From Thalassolituus oleivorans MIL-1 (GTDB lineage: Bacteria; Pseudomonadota; Gammaproteobacteria; Pseudomonadales; Oceanobacteraceae): DNA of 64,000 nucleotides. Every line of letters begins with the position of its first letter. The first letter of the stretch is position 1. The DNA is taken from positions 3,021,501 through 3,085,500 of the forward strand of contig NC_020888.1 of the NCBI RefSeq assembly GCF_000355675.1, written 5' to 3'. The translations under genes were made by a program, and so were the position numbers. The notes under the pieces are model-generated. The model searched no databases. It saw nothing but the letters and a program-made list of their open reading frames with translations, and was not told the origin of the DNA. Positions 18,118 through 29,476 of this stretch are shown here, piece by piece.

Positions 18118-21011
18118 TATGCGAAGTGACGGATTTCGCCGTCACCCTCAACGTTTTCGATACAACGACCACACAGGCTTGGATGCTGCGTATTTGCACC
18201 AACATCAGCACTATGATGCCAGCAGCGTTCACACTTCTCGTCGGCAGAAGCCAATACACCCACTCGAATACCATCCAATTCTGTTTTTTCACCGCCTTCA
18301 GCAGCTAGTGGCGCCAGCGTCACTTTAGAGGTTAATAAAACAAAACGTAATTCGTTGCCCAGTTTATTCAGTGCAGTGGTCTGCTGGTCGTTTGCAAATA
18401 ATGTGACCTCAGCACCTAAGCTCGCACCAATAACTTTCTCGGTACGTGCTTTTTCCAACACACCATTAACGGCGTCTTTAACGTCCATCAGGTTACGCCA
18501 ATAAGCGTCATTAAATTCGTTCGCCGCTATCGTTGGAAAACCGGTATACCACTCGGCCAATTGTGCAGATTCTTCACGTTCGCCCGGTAATACCTGCCAA
18601 ATTTCTTCCGCGGTAAATGATAAAATAGGGGCAATCCAACGTGCCATGGCTTCTACCACATGATAGAGGGCGGTTTGCGCACTGCGACGTGCGATACCAT
18701 CACTCTTACAGGTGTACTGACGATCTTTAATCACATCAAGATAAAAACCGCCTAATTCTGTCACACAGAAATTCATCAGGGTTTTCGTCAGAGTTTTCAA
18801 ATCATAGCGTTGATACAGAGCAACAATTTTATCTTGCAGGCGCTGAGTGTAATCCACCATCCAAGCATCAAGTGGCAATAAGTCTTCGCCAGACACCATG
18901 TCAGTTGCTGGATTAAAGCCATTGATATTCGCCAACAAGAAACGACAGGTGTTACGCACGCGGCGATAGGCATCGGCATTGCGATTTAAGATAACGTCAG
19001 AAACCGACATCTCTCCACTATAGTCAGTGTCTGCAACCCACCAACGTAAGATATCACCGCCGAGTTTATTCATTACAGTTTGTGGATCGACAGTATTACC
19101 AATCGATTTCGACATTTTCTTGCCGTCGCCATCCACGGTAAAGCCATGGGTTAACGCCGTCTTATAGGGGGCTTTACCATAAGCTGCAACGCTGGTTAAC
19201 AACGAGCTTTGGAACCAACCACGATGCTGATCGGAACCTTCTAAATACAAATCAGCAGGCATTTGCAATTCAGCACGCTGCATCAACACCGCGGTATGGG
19301 TAACACCTGAGTCGAACCAAACATCGAGAGTATCCACCACTTTAACGTAGTCGGCAGCTTCGTCACCCAAAAGCTCGCTGGCCTCTAATTCGAACCAAGC
19401 TTCAATACCCGCTTGCTCAACTTTATTGGCAACTAATTCAATTAATTCAGGTGTACGTGGGTGTAACTCACTGGTGTCTTTATGCACAAATAATGCGATT
19501 GGCACACCCCAAGTACGCTGACGTGAGATACACCAATCTGGGCGATCTTTCATCATGCCTTCAATGCGCGCCTTACCCCAACTTGGACGCCACTCAACGG
19601 TATTCTCAACTTCATTCATTGCCTGATCGAGCAAGCCGGCTTGGTTCATACTGACAAACCACTGCGGCGTCGCACGGAAAATAATCGGTGTTTTATGACG
19701 CCAGCAATGCGGATAACTGTGAGTAATGTTGGCCTTTTTAACTAAAGCACCGCGTTCGGCCAATAAACCTAAAACACGGAAATTACCTTTATCAGCAGTA
19801 CTTAAACCGGTTAATTCCAATGCTTCAAGTGCGGCATTAGCAATAAAGTGACCACTGCCATCAACCAGCATTTCATCGGATTTAACACCGTAAACCGCAG
19901 ACACCACGTAGTCGTCTACACCGTGCATTGGCGCAGTGTGCACAGCGCCCGTACCTGAATCAGCGGTAACGTGCTCACCGGTAATGACGGGGACAAATTT
20001 ATCACTACCTTCGGCGTTTGACATAAATGGGTGTTTAACCACAAACGGCGCACTGGCTTGTTCCGGCAATTGACCGAACGCCGCACCGCGAGCAGTCGCA
20101 AGTACTTCGATACCATCAACACTTAGGCCATAACGTTGCACAGCGTCATCGACTAAGTCGGTTGCTAACAGCAATACTTCGTCGGCTTCTTTCAACAGCA
20201 CTAACGAATATTCTAAATTCGGATGTACCGAGACAGCTTCGTTTGCCGGTAACGTCCAAGGTGTGGTTGTCCAGATCACTATGCTGATAGTTTTTTCTGC
20301 AACAGCAGCGTCTGCACCAAATGCCGCAACTAAAGCAGCAGTATCTTTAAATGCGAATTTCACATCAATGGCGATGGATTTTTTATCTTGGTATTCCACT
20401 TCAGCTTCAGCCAAAGCCGAACCACAATCACTACACCAGTTAACCGGCTTAAAGCCTTTGTGCAGATGACCGTTATTAATGATTTTGCCAAGCGTACGGA
20501 TGATGTCGGCTTCGAAATTAAAATTCATGGTCAGATATGGATTTTCCCAATCACCTAACACCATTAAACGTTTAAAATCGCGGCGCTGACCATCGACTTG
20601 TTCGGCGGCATATTCGCGGCAATGCTTACGGAATTCGCTAGCGGTAACGTTAACGCCCACCTTGCCAACTTTTTCTTCCACCTTTAATTCAATCGGCAAA
20701 CCGTGACAGTCCCAGCCAGGAACATAAGGGGCATCCTTACCGCTCAAGGTTTGTGACTTAACGATAATATCTTTCAGAATTTTATTAACCGCGTGACCAA
20801 TATGAATGTTGCCATTCGCATATGGAGGACCATCGTGCAGAATAAACTGATCACGACCTGCTCGTGCCTGACGAATTTTGTGATACAAGCCCATCGCTTC
20901 CCAGCGAGCCAGCATCTCCGGCTCGCGTTGTGCCAAGTTACCGCGCATAGGAAACTCGGTATCTGGTAGATTCAGCGTCGCTTTGTATTGGCTTTCCACT
21001 TTATCGTTCAT
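18117..21011 (-). CDS. ileS: Isoleucyl-tRNA synthetase
   Basis: Class Ia synthetase of 964 residues charging tRNA-Ile. The ATP-binding HIGH motif is in [20 protein letters not shown] near residue 60-75, and [10 protein letters not shown] is the second signature. A CP1 editing domain lies between them (about 200-400), and [12 protein letters not shown] is the usual core stretch. The C-terminal zinc site uses CERCWHH and CGRC. It starts 23 bases after ribF and couples to lspA, the standard ribF-ileS-lspA operon. Confidence 0.97.
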   Translation of the reverse strand: MNDKVESQYKATLNLPDTEFPMRGNLAQREPEMLARWEAMGLYHKIRQARAGRDQFILHDGPPYANGNIHIGHAVNKILKDIIVKSQTLSGKDAPYVPGWDCHGLPIELKVEEKVGKVGVNVTASEFRKHCREYAAEQVDGQRRDFKRLMVLGDWENPYLTMNFNFEADIIRTLGKIINNGHLHKGFKPVNWCSDCGSALAEAEVEYQDKKSIAIDVKFAFKDTAALVAAFGADAAVAEKTISIVIWTTTPWTLPANEAVSVHPNLEYSLVLLKEADEVLLLATDLVDDAVQRYGLSVDGIEVLATARGAAFGQLPEQASAPFVVKHPFMSNAEGSDKFVPVITGEHVTADSGTGAVHTAPMHGVDDYVVSAVYGVKSDEMLVDGSGHFIANAALEALELTGLSTADKGNFRVLGLLAERGALVKKANITHSYPHCWRHKTPIIFRATPQWFVSMNQAGLLDQAMNEVENTVEWRPSWGKARIEGMMKDRPDWCISRQRTWGVPIALFVHKDTSELHPRTPELIELVANKVEQAGIEAWFELEASELLGDEAADYVKVVDTLDVWFDSGVTHTAVLMQRAELQMPADLYLEGSDQHRGWFQSSLLTSVAAYGKAPYKTALTHGFTVDGDGKKMSKSIGNTVDPQTVMNKLGGDILRWWVADTDYSGEMSVSDVILNRNADAYRRVRNTCRFLLANINGFNPATDMVSGEDLLPLDAWMVDYTQRLQDKIVALYQRYDLKTLTKTLMNFCVTELGGFYLDVIKDRQYTCKSDGIARRSAQTALYHVVEAMARWIAPILSFTAEEIWQVLPGEREESAQLAEWYTGFPTIAANEFNDAYWRNLMDVKDAVNGVLEKARTEKVIGASLGAEVTLFANDQQTTALNKLGNELRFVLLTSKVTLAPLAAEGGEKTELDGIRVGVLASADEKCERCWHHSADVGANTQHPSLCGRCIENVEGDGEIRHFA

Positions 21012-21034
21012 AATTGGTCACTTAATCTGAAATT

Positions 21035-21988
21035 CTAAAATCGGAATGAATTCGAGCGCGCTGCAAAAAAATGGCGCGCTGCATTTTTATCGTTTTCAAT
21101 CGCATTTTTTAATGCGGTTAAGTCGGCAAATTTTTGTTCGTCACGAATTTTGTGTTGAAATTCGACCGTCAAATGCTGTTGGTATAAATTGCCAGAAAAG
21201 CCCAGTAAATGGACTTCCAATGACGGCTCTGGTACTCCCGCGACGGTCGGTTTAACACCCACATTAGCCACCGCTAAATAATGCTCACCGCTTTCTTCAT
21301 GGGTGACGTGTACCGCATACACACCGTGCAGAGGTAACTGCTCGCGGTGAATCATCACATTGGCCGTCGGCGTCCCTATCGTTCGGCCTAACTGGCGGCC
21401 CCACGCTACGCGGCCACTCATGCGATAATCTCGACCCAACAATTGGGCAACACGAGGAAGATTGTTCGCTACTAATTCACGGCGAACCCGAGTGCTACTC
21501 ACACGCTCCTCATCGTATTCGAACGTTGGTGTATCTTGCACACCAAAACCATGCAGCTCACCCGCAGCGACGAGTGCAGAATAATCACCACTGCGATCAC
21601 AACCAAAACGGAAATCATCACCAACAATAAGATGACGAATATCCAATGCCGCGAGCAAAATATCATTGATAAAGGCATCAGCCGACATTGAGCGTAGTGC
21701 TTGGTTAAATGGCAGACACAAAACGTAATCAACGCCATGCGCCGCTAAGTCTTGCAGTTTTTCACGTAAATTCGCCAACCTAGCAGGCGCCGATTCAGGT
21801 GCAAAAAACTCCCGAGGTTGCGGTTCAAATAACATCACCAGTGTGGGCATCTGCAACCGATCGGCGACATCGCGTAACGACTGCAAAATATTTTGGTGGC
21901 CAAGATGCAAACCATCGAAATTGCCAATGGTGGCAACGCAGCCACCAAAGTCTGAAGGTATGTTGTGTAGGCCACGTAAAAGGCGCAT
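21035..21988 (-). CDS. ribF: Bifunctional riboflavin kinase / FAD synthetase
   Basis: Converts riboflavin to FMN and then FAD. The 317 residues hold an N-terminal nucleotidyltransferase domain (VATIGNFDGLHLGHQNIL, then IVGDDFRFGCDRSGD and SSTRVRREL) and a C-terminal flavokinase domain (GRVAWGRQLGRTIGTPTANV, then the LHGVYAVHV and GVKPTV stretches). GGGAGC precedes the ATG. It heads the ribF-ileS-lspA-fkpB-ispH operon with its own promoter. Confidence 0.96.
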   Translation of the reverse strand: MRLLRGLHNIPSDFGGCVATIGNFDGLHLGHQNILQSLRDVADRLQMPTLVMLFEPQPREFFAPESAPARLANLREKLQDLAAHGVDYVLCLPFNQALRSMSADAFINDILLAALDIRHLIVGDDFRFGCDRSGDYSALVAAGELHGFGVQDTPTFEYDEERVSSTRVRRELVANNLPRVAQLLGRDYRMSGRVAWGRQLGRTIGTPTANVMIHREQLPLHGVYAVHVTHEESGEHYLAVANVGVKPTVAGVPEPSLEVHLLGFSGNLYQQHLTVEFQHKIRDEQKFADLTALKNAIENDKNAARHFFAARSNSFRF

Positions 21989-22035
21989 CGGCGCTCCCAG
22001 ACCAGTGAAAATTACGGGTTAAAACAAAGGGCCGA

Positions 22036-22068
22036 ATTATAGCCAACCTAAGCGGCTGGGGACAGCCG
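22036..22068 (-). promoter_or_regulatory. Promoter of the ribF-ispH operon with overlapping palindrome
   Basis: A perfect -10 TATAAT (22036-22041, minus strand) implies a start near 22029 and a leader of about 40 bases. No good -35 is seen. Where it should lie there is the palindrome CGGCTG-TCCC-CAGCCG (22053-22068), which could be an operator or a weak murJ terminator. Confidence 0.5.
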
Positions 22069-22154
22069 TTTCGACCTTTCGACATAGCGCAAAATCGCAT
22101 CCGAAGGGCATCTTAGGCCACACACAAAAATGACGCCCTTGAACACAGGTGAAC

Positions 22155-23729
22155 TTAGAACAACTGCCCACGAAGATGACGCATACGCATGCCGGCACCA
22201 ATCAATACAGCGAAATAAACCGCCACACCAGCTCCAACCACCGCCGACATCCAACCAATACGCTGCCATGTGCCCCATACTAGCCACTGTTCAGCATCGC
22301 CCATCATCCACCAAACAGTTGCTATCATTAAGCCATTCGAAGCGACCAGCAAGGCAATGAACTTCATCCAACCCGGCTGCAAGGTATATGCCCCCTGCTT
22401 ACGCAATCCGCGATAGAGCATGTAGACGTTGTAATACGCCGACAAAGACGTCGCCAACGCCAAACCGGCGTGCTGAAAGGGGCCAACTAAGGCAAGGTTG
22501 AGAACCATATTCACCACCATCGCCTGAATACCGATTTTAACTGGAGTCTTAGTATCCTGACGGGCGTAGTAGCCGGGGGCTAAAATCTTAATCATCATAA
22601 AAGCGAGCAAGCCAACACCATAAGCTTGCAAGCTCAAGGTCATCTTACCGACGTCGTAGGCAGTCACCTCGCCATGATAAAAAATGGTCGACATCAATGG
22701 CATGGCGAGCACAACAAGCGCTAAAGCCGCAGGAGTAGCTAGCAAAAAGACCATGCGTACCGCCCAATCTAAGGTACGAGAAAAGGCTTGCTGATTATTG
22801 TCGGCGTGACGCCCTGACAACGCGGGTAAAATCACCACACCAATGGCGATGGCAAAAATCCCTAAGGGCAAATTATTTAAGCGGTCGGAGTAGTACAACC
22901 AGCTCACGCTACCGTCTTCCAAAAAGGACGCCAGCAAGGTATCGAGCAGCAAGTTGATCTGACTTACCGATACACCAAACAAGGCCGGAATCATTAAAGT
23001 AACAATCCGCCCGACCCCTTCGGCCTTGGGCTCGTAACGCGGCGCCACTAATAACCCTAAACGCGCAACGAACGGTAATTGAAATACCAACTGCACAAGG
23101 CCTGCGATAAACACGCCCCACGCCAACGCATAAAGCGGCTCGGTAAACCAATCCGTCATGACTAAAGTCGAAAAAATCAAACAAAGATTGAGTAGCACTG
23201 GTGTAAACGCAGGAATAGCAAAGCGCCCGTAAGCATTCAATACACTACTGGCGAACGCCGTCAGCGAGATAAACAGTAAGTATGGGAAAGTAATACGCAG
23301 CAAATCGGCCGTTAAGGCGAACTTTTCCGGATCTGAGCGAAAACCGGGAGCAAAAACCCAAGGCAGATAATCCGACAACGCCAGAGCTGCGACAGTCACA
23401 CCCAGTAGAGCTAAACCTAAAACACCGGACACTTGGGCAATTAGCAAACGTACTTCATCAAGCGTGCGCTGCTTACGGTACTCACTGAGTACCGGTACAA
23501 AAGCGACTGAAAAGGCGCCCTCGGCGAATAAACGACGAAAGAAATTGGGGATTTTAAAGGCGACAAAAAAAGCATCCGCGCGCGCACCAAAATACTGGGC
23601 GACCACCACATCGCGAATCAAGCCCAAAACTCGACTTAACAAAGTCATTACACTGACGATAGACGAAGAGCGTAACAAGCTTCGACCCGCGGCCTTATCC
23701 GTGTTTTTTTCCGAATTCTTCTCTGTCAT
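22155..23729 (-). CDS. murJ: Lipid II flippase MurJ (MviN)
   Basis: MOP-superfamily flippase moving the peptidoglycan precursor lipid II across the inner membrane. From ATG 23729 it has 524 residues with about 14 membrane helices. The family segments LLRSSSIVSVMTLLSRVLGL, then RDVVVAQYFGARADAFFVAF and FRRLFAEGAFSVAFVP, are intact. The start is set by GGAG six bases upstream; the frame is open to 23774 but that extension has no ribosome site. It follows rpsT across a terminator, as in P. aeruginosa. Confidence 0.95.
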   Translation of the reverse strand: MTEKNSEKNTDKAAGRSLLRSSSIVSVMTLLSRVLGLIRDVVVAQYFGARADAFFVAFKIPNFFRRLFAEGAFSVAFVPVLSEYRKQRTLDEVRLLIAQVSGVLGLALLGVTVAALALSDYLPWVFAPGFRSDPEKFALTADLLRITFPYLLFISLTAFASSVLNAYGRFAIPAFTPVLLNLCLIFSTLVMTDWFTEPLYALAWGVFIAGLVQLVFQLPFVARLGLLVAPRYEPKAEGVGRIVTLMIPALFGVSVSQINLLLDTLLASFLEDGSVSWLYYSDRLNNLPLGIFAIAIGVVILPALSGRHADNNQQAFSRTLDWAVRMVFLLATPAALALVVLAMPLMSTIFYHGEVTAYDVGKMTLSLQAYGVGLLAFMMIKILAPGYYARQDTKTPVKIGIQAMVVNMVLNLALVGPFQHAGLALATSLSAYYNVYMLYRGLRKQGAYTLQPGWMKFIALLVASNGLMIATVWWMMGDAEQWLVWGTWQRIGWMSAVVGAGVAVYFAVLIGAGMRMRHLRGQLF

Positions 23730-23778
23730 GCCAATCTCCGTTACAACACGCCACCCCAGCGCCTTAGCACGCAAACAA

Positions 23779-23803
23779 AAAAACCCGCCATTGGCGGGTT
23801 TTT
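23779..23803 (-). terminator. Terminator between rpsT and murJ
   Basis: On the minus strand AAAACCCGCC / GGCGGGTTTTTTT forms a strong hairpin with a T-run, 20-40 bases after the rpsT stop. murJ transcription must read through it or start later. Confidence 0.75.
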
Positions 23804-23821
23804 GCTTCGAACCGAAAAGAA

Positions 23822-24088
23822 TTAACCTTTCAGTGCGAAAACCTTAGCATTCAAACGGCTTTTGATGCGACCAGCGGTGTTCTTATGAAGAATACCTTTG
23901 TTCACCATCTTGTCGATGTAAGGTTGTGCTTTAGTAAACGAAGCTTGTGCTTGATCGTAATCAGAAGTTGCAACAGCTGAATGTACTTTCTTGATGTAAG
24001 TACGAACCATTGAACGTAATGCTACGGTACGAGCGCGACGCTTGATAGCCTGACGGGCGCGTTTACGAGAACCAGCGGAATTTGCCAC
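23822..24088 (-). CDS. rpsT: 30S ribosomal protein S20
   Basis: 88 residues of the S20 family, basic and helical (ANSAGSRKRARQAIKRRART, then MVRTYIKKVHSAV and NKGILHKNTAGRIKSRLNAK). The start codon is GTG with GAGGAG about 6 bases upstream. In E. coli rpsT uses UUG and the weak start takes part in autoregulation by S20, so a non-ATG start here may have the same purpose. Confidence 0.97.
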   Translation of the reverse strand: MANSAGSRKRARQAIKRRARTVALRSMVRTYIKKVHSAVATSDYDQAQASFTKAQPYIDKMVNKGILHKNTAGRIKSRLNAKVFALKG

Positions 24089-24134
24089 AGTCGGCTCCTC
24101 AAATTGGGTTGATGTTAAATCTCAGAGGGCCGAG

Positions 24135-24163
24135 ATTATCCAGACATACGGCGCAACTGTCAA
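24135..24163 (-). promoter_or_regulatory. Sigma70 promoter of rpsT
   Basis: Perfect -35 TTGACA (24158-24163) and -10 GATAAT (24135-24140) are 17 bases apart on the minus strand. The leader is about 40 bases. Confidence 0.75.
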
Positions 24164-24210
24164 CAGCAGTTACCACATCGAATGACGAATAGCTCAAGCC
24201 CACGTGTTTA

Positions 24211-25056
<846 letters not shown>

Positions 25057-25077
25057 CTAGCTCCCTTTATCCTATAG

Positions 25078-25094
25078 GCTTGGTCACACCAAGC
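25078..25094. repeat. Hairpin between proB and kdsA
   Basis: Perfect 7-base inverted repeat GCTTGGT-CAC-ACCAAGC in the 57-base proB-kdsA gap. No T-run follows on the minus strand, so it may be an mRNA processing or stabilising element rather than a terminator. Confidence 0.45.
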
Positions 25095-25107
25095 AGTAAA
25101 AAATTGA

Positions 25108-26247
25108 TTACAGAACCACCAAATTGTCGCGGTGAATCATTTCCGGTTCTGCGACAAAACCTAACGCTTGCTCTAAACCAGACGTCGGCGTGCGTAAAAT
25201 TTTCAGCGCCTCGTCACGGCTGTAGTTTACCAGACCCTTGGCTACAAGTTCGCCTTGTTGATTACGACATGCGACAACCTGCCCACGACTAAAACGCCCG
25301 TTAGCCGCGACAACGCCGATCGGTAGCAAACTGCGGCCACCATCACGCAGCGCTTTGATCGCGCCATCATCAAGCACCAGCTCGCCGTGAGTCTGCAAAT
25401 GACCAGCGATCCACTGCTTACGCGCAACAACAGGTTCTTTGTCCGCCAACAACAGGGTGCCTAATACTTCACCGGCGCGTAACCGTGTGAGCACATTCTC
25501 GATACGACCACCTACGATCAAGGTATCGGCACCCGAACGCGCTGCCAGTGTAGCGGCTCGTACTTTAGTCACCATGCCACCACGCCCCAACGCACCACCA
25601 CCGCCAGCCATAGCAGCAAATTGCGGGTTCGAGGCTTGACCTTCGGCGATTAACTCGGCATTTGGGTTACTACGTGGATCAGCGGTAAACAAGCCTTGCT
25701 GGTCAGTCAAAATAACCAACAAATCGGCTTCAATTAGATTTGCAACGAGTGCGCCCAGCGTATCGTTATCACCAAAGCAAATTTCGTCGGTCACAACAGT
25801 GTCGTTTTCATTGATCACAGGCACAACGCCAAGATCCAACAAGGTACGCAAGGTAGAACGGGCATTGAGATAGCGCTTGCGATCACTGAGATCGTCATGC
25901 GTCAGAAGAATTTGCGCGGTATGGCGTTTATGGCCAGAAAATGCAGTTTCATAGGCGTGCACTAACCCCATCTGCCCAACGGCTGCAGCAGCCTGCAATT
26001 GATGGATTTGCTCGGGGCGTTTTTTCCAGCCTAGACGCGTCATACCTTCGGCAACAGAGCCCGATGATACCAACACAACTTCATGCCCTTGCGCCAGCAA
26101 GGCGGCAATTTGATCCACCCAGCTTTGCATACCGGAACGATTCAGGCCCTGACCATCATTTGTCAAAAGGGCACTGCCGATTTTAATAACCCAGCGTTTA
26201 GCGCCTGCAAGACGCTTGCGGGATTCTTGCCACTGCTCCGCGCTCAT
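25108..26247 (-). CDS. proB: Glutamate 5-kinase
   Basis: First step of proline synthesis, phosphorylating glutamate to the intermediate used by ProA (encoded at 44.2 kb). It has 379 residues: an amino-acid kinase domain ([28 protein letters not shown], then [10 protein letters not shown] and the [10 protein letters not shown] stretch) and a C-terminal PUA domain from about 285. The length and the order obgE-proB match Pseudomonas. The ribosome site is weak. Confidence 0.95.
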   Translation of the reverse strand: MSAEQWQESRKRLAGAKRWVIKIGSALLTNDGQGLNRSGMQSWVDQIAALLAQGHEVVLVSSGSVAEGMTRLGWKKRPEQIHQLQAAAAVGQMGLVHAYETAFSGHKRHTAQILLTHDDLSDRKRYLNARSTLRTLLDLGVVPVINENDTVVTDEICFGDNDTLGALVANLIEADLLVILTDQQGLFTADPRSNPNAELIAEGQASNPQFAAMAGGGGALGRGGMVTKVRAATLAARSGADTLIVGGRIENVLTRLRAGEVLGTLLLADKEPVVARKQWIAGHLQTHGELVLDDGAIKALRDGGRSLLPIGVVAANGRFSRGQVVACRNQQGELVAKGLVNYSRDEALKILRTPTSGLEQALGFVAEPEMIHRDNLVVL

Positions 26248-26311
26248 CTATGTGATCTGCTCATTGATGGAGTAAAAAAGACGTATTTTCTCGCGACCGA
26301 TAACAAATGCG

Positions 26312-27526
<1,215 letters not shown>

Positions 27527-27540
27527 TTAAAATGCAAACA

Positions 27541-27573
27541 AAAACGCCCCAACTGCGCGCAGTCAGGGCGTTT
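27541..27573 (-). terminator. Terminator between rpmA and obgE
   Basis: On the minus strand, AAACGCCC...GGGCGTTTTTG with additional internal pairing (ACTGCGCGCAGT) lies about 20 bases after rpmA. It probably lowers obgE expression relative to the two ribosomal protein genes. Confidence 0.7.
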
Positions 27574-27591
27574 GAACAAGGTTCTTACAAC

Positions 27592-27852
27592 TTACGCTGC
27601 TGGAACGATGCTTACTGTCTTACGTCCGTTCGCACCTTTCACTTCGAATTTCACTGCGCCAGCGGCGGTAGCGAATAAAGTGTGGTCACGACCGATTTTC
27701 ACGTTCTCTCCAGCGTGGAAACGAGTGCCACGTTGACGAACGATAATGCTACCTGCTTTAGCAGCTTGACCACCAAACAGTTTGACACCTAAGCGTTTAC
27801 TTTCGGAATCACGACCGTTACGGGTACTACCACCAGCCTTCTTGTGAGCCAT
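27592..27852 (-). CDS. rpmA: 50S ribosomal protein L27
   Basis: 86 residues starting [20 protein letters not shown], the classical L27 N-terminus that reaches the peptidyl transferase centre, then [20 protein letters not shown] and the [17 protein letters not shown] stretch. AAGGAGA lies before the ATG. It forms an operon with rplU. Confidence 0.98.
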   Translation of the reverse strand: MAHKKAGGSTRNGRDSESKRLGVKLFGGQAAKAGSIIVRQRGTRFHAGENVKIGRDHTLFATAAGAVKFEVKGANGRKTVSIVPAA

Positions 27853-27942
27853 AATCTTTCTCCTTCTGTGGGGTCACTGCAACACTGCGATTGCGGCGGT
27901 TTGGCCAACCAACACGGGCCCCGGAATTCAAATTAAATGATA

Positions 27943-28254
27943 TTAGCCAGCGATGCTGGTGATTTTCAACTCTGTGAACCACTGACGGTGGCCCATTTGC
28001 TTCATGTGGTGCTTACGACGCTTGAACTTCAAGATCTTCACTTTTTTGTGACGACCATGGTTGATGATCTCAGCAACTACTTTCGCACCTTCAACAACCG
28101 GAGCACCGATCTTAACGTCATCGCCGTTACCGATCAGCAGAACTTTTTCTAGCTCAATGCTTTCACCAGTTGCAACTTCCAGTTTTTCAACTTTCAGTGT
28201 TTGACCTTCTTCTACACGGTATTGCTTACCGCCAGTTACTACGACTGCGTACAT
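27943..28254 (-). CDS. rplU: 50S ribosomal protein L21
   Basis: 103 residues: [20 protein letters not shown], then the KVEKLEV and [20 protein letters not shown] stretches and the basic [16 protein letters not shown] region near the C-terminus, all diagnostic of L21. It is the first gene of rplU-rpmA-obgE, with a strong promoter upstream. Confidence 0.98.
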   Translation of the reverse strand: MYAVVVTGGKQYRVEEGQTLKVEKLEVATGESIELEKVLLIGNGDDVKIGAPVVEGAKVVAEIINHGRHKKVKILKFKRRKHHMKQMGHRQWFTELKITSIAG

Positions 28255-28358
28255 TGTACGTATCTCCGCTTCATTACTTGGCTGCTACTTTAACGGCCTG
28301 CTTCTACTGGTAACGCTCTGGTTTCCATATGGCAGGGAGCAGAATTTCGGGGCGCGAG

Positions 28359-28387
28359 ACTATACCGCAGCCTACAATTCCTTGCAA
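28359..28387 (-). promoter_or_regulatory. Promoter of rplU-rpmA
   Basis: -35 TTGCAA (28382-28387) and -10 TATAGT (28359-28364) on the minus strand, 17 bases apart, in the divergent gap with ispB. Confidence 0.7.
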
Positions 28388-28406
28388 CCCTAACTAAGAT
28401 ACTTTC

Positions 28407-28435
28407 TTGACACCGGCGACGCCTCTCCCTAGCAT
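28407..28435 (+). promoter_or_regulatory. Promoter of ispB
   Basis: Perfect -35 TTGACA (28407-28412) and -10 TAGCAT (28430-28435), 17 bases apart, ending 30 bases before the ispB ATG. It lies back to back with the rplU promoter. Confidence 0.65.
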
Positions 28436-28464
28436 TTGCGACATTATTACTCAGGCTCTCCAAC

Positions 28465-29433
28465 ATGCAGATAAAAGATGTGCTGGCCGTCGTCAATGAC
28501 GAGTTCAAATCGGTAGACCAATTGATCAACGAACAACTCGCTTCTCGCGTCCCTTTGGTTGAGAAAATTGCCGACTACATCGTCTCTAGCGGTGGCAAAC
28601 GCATTCGTCCGCTTTTGGTGCTAATGAGCGCCAAAGCATTAGGAAATTGCGACGCTCAGGCCGTTAAACTAGCCACGGTTATTGAGTTTTTGCACACCGC
28701 GACACTATTGCACGATGATGTCGTTGATACCTCAGATATGCGTCGCGGCAATCCAACCGCCAATGCAAAGTGGGGCAATGCACCAAGTGTGTTAGTTGGC
28801 GACTTTTTATACAGCCGTGCGTTTCAAATGATGGTTGAACTAGGCTCGTTGCCGGTGATGAATATTTTATCCAGCGCCACCTGCATTATCGCCGAAGGTG
28901 AAGTCCTACAGCTCACCAACGTAAAAAACCCAGACCTCACCGAAGCGCAGTACATGGACGTTATCCATGGCAAAACGGCCATGTTATTTGAAGCATCGAC
29001 GCATTCCGCCGCCGCCCTACTCAATTGTTCTGCTGCGCAAGCCAAAGCGCTGCAAGAATATGGCAAAGAGCTCGGCATGGCGTTTCAATTGGTCGATGAC
29101 CTACTTGATTACGAAGGCGATGCAGTCGCTATGGGAAAAAACGTCGGCGACGATTTAGCTGAAGGTAAAGTTACCCTGCCACTGATTCACGCCATGGCCA
29201 ATGCAACAGAGGACGAGTCTCGCCTTATTCGCCAAGCGATTCGTAAAGGTGGTTTAGACGATATGCAATCTGTTTTCGCCATCATCCAAAAGACAAAATC
29301 ACTCGACTATACTCGCCAAAAAGCCTACGAATGCGCAGATCGTGCACAGCAACATTTGGAACTTCTAGCTGACTCCGAAGCCAAACAAGCGCTTAATGCT
29401 TTGGCAATGATTGCCGTGCAACGCAACACTTAA
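28465..29433 (+). CDS. ispB: Polyprenyl (octaprenyl-type) diphosphate synthase
   Basis: Makes the long isoprenoid side chain of ubiquinone. 322 residues, all-alpha trans-prenyltransferase with SSGGKRIRPLLVLMSAKAL, first Asp-rich motif LLHDDVVDTSDMRRG (Asp84, Asp85, Asp88) and second motif LVDDLLDYEG. The two residues before the first motif (Leu-His) are small or moderate, consistent with long-chain product. Octaprenyl versus nonaprenyl chain length cannot be read from the sequence. It is divergent from rplU, as is usual. Confidence 0.94.
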   Translation: MQIKDVLAVVNDEFKSVDQLINEQLASRVPLVEKIADYIVSSGGKRIRPLLVLMSAKALGNCDAQAVKLATVIEFLHTATLLHDDVVDTSDMRRGNPTANAKWGNAPSVLVGDFLYSRAFQMMVELGSLPVMNILSSATCIIAEGEVLQLTNVKNPDLTEAQYMDVIHGKTAMLFEASTHSAAALLNCSAAQAKALQEYGKELGMAFQLVDDLLDYEGDAVAMGKNVGDDLAEGKVTLPLIHAMANATEDESRLIRQAIRKGGLDDMQSVFAIIQKTKSLDYTRQKAYECADRAQQHLELLADSEAKQALNALAMIAVQRNT

Positions 29434-29476
29434 TTCCAAAAAAACTCAGTCATCCCGATGTAAATAGGACGCGATA

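Noticed and set aside
28255-28464. Possible riboswitch or small RNA in the rplU-ispB gap
   Set aside because: The gap is accounted for by two divergent sigma70 promoters and short leaders.
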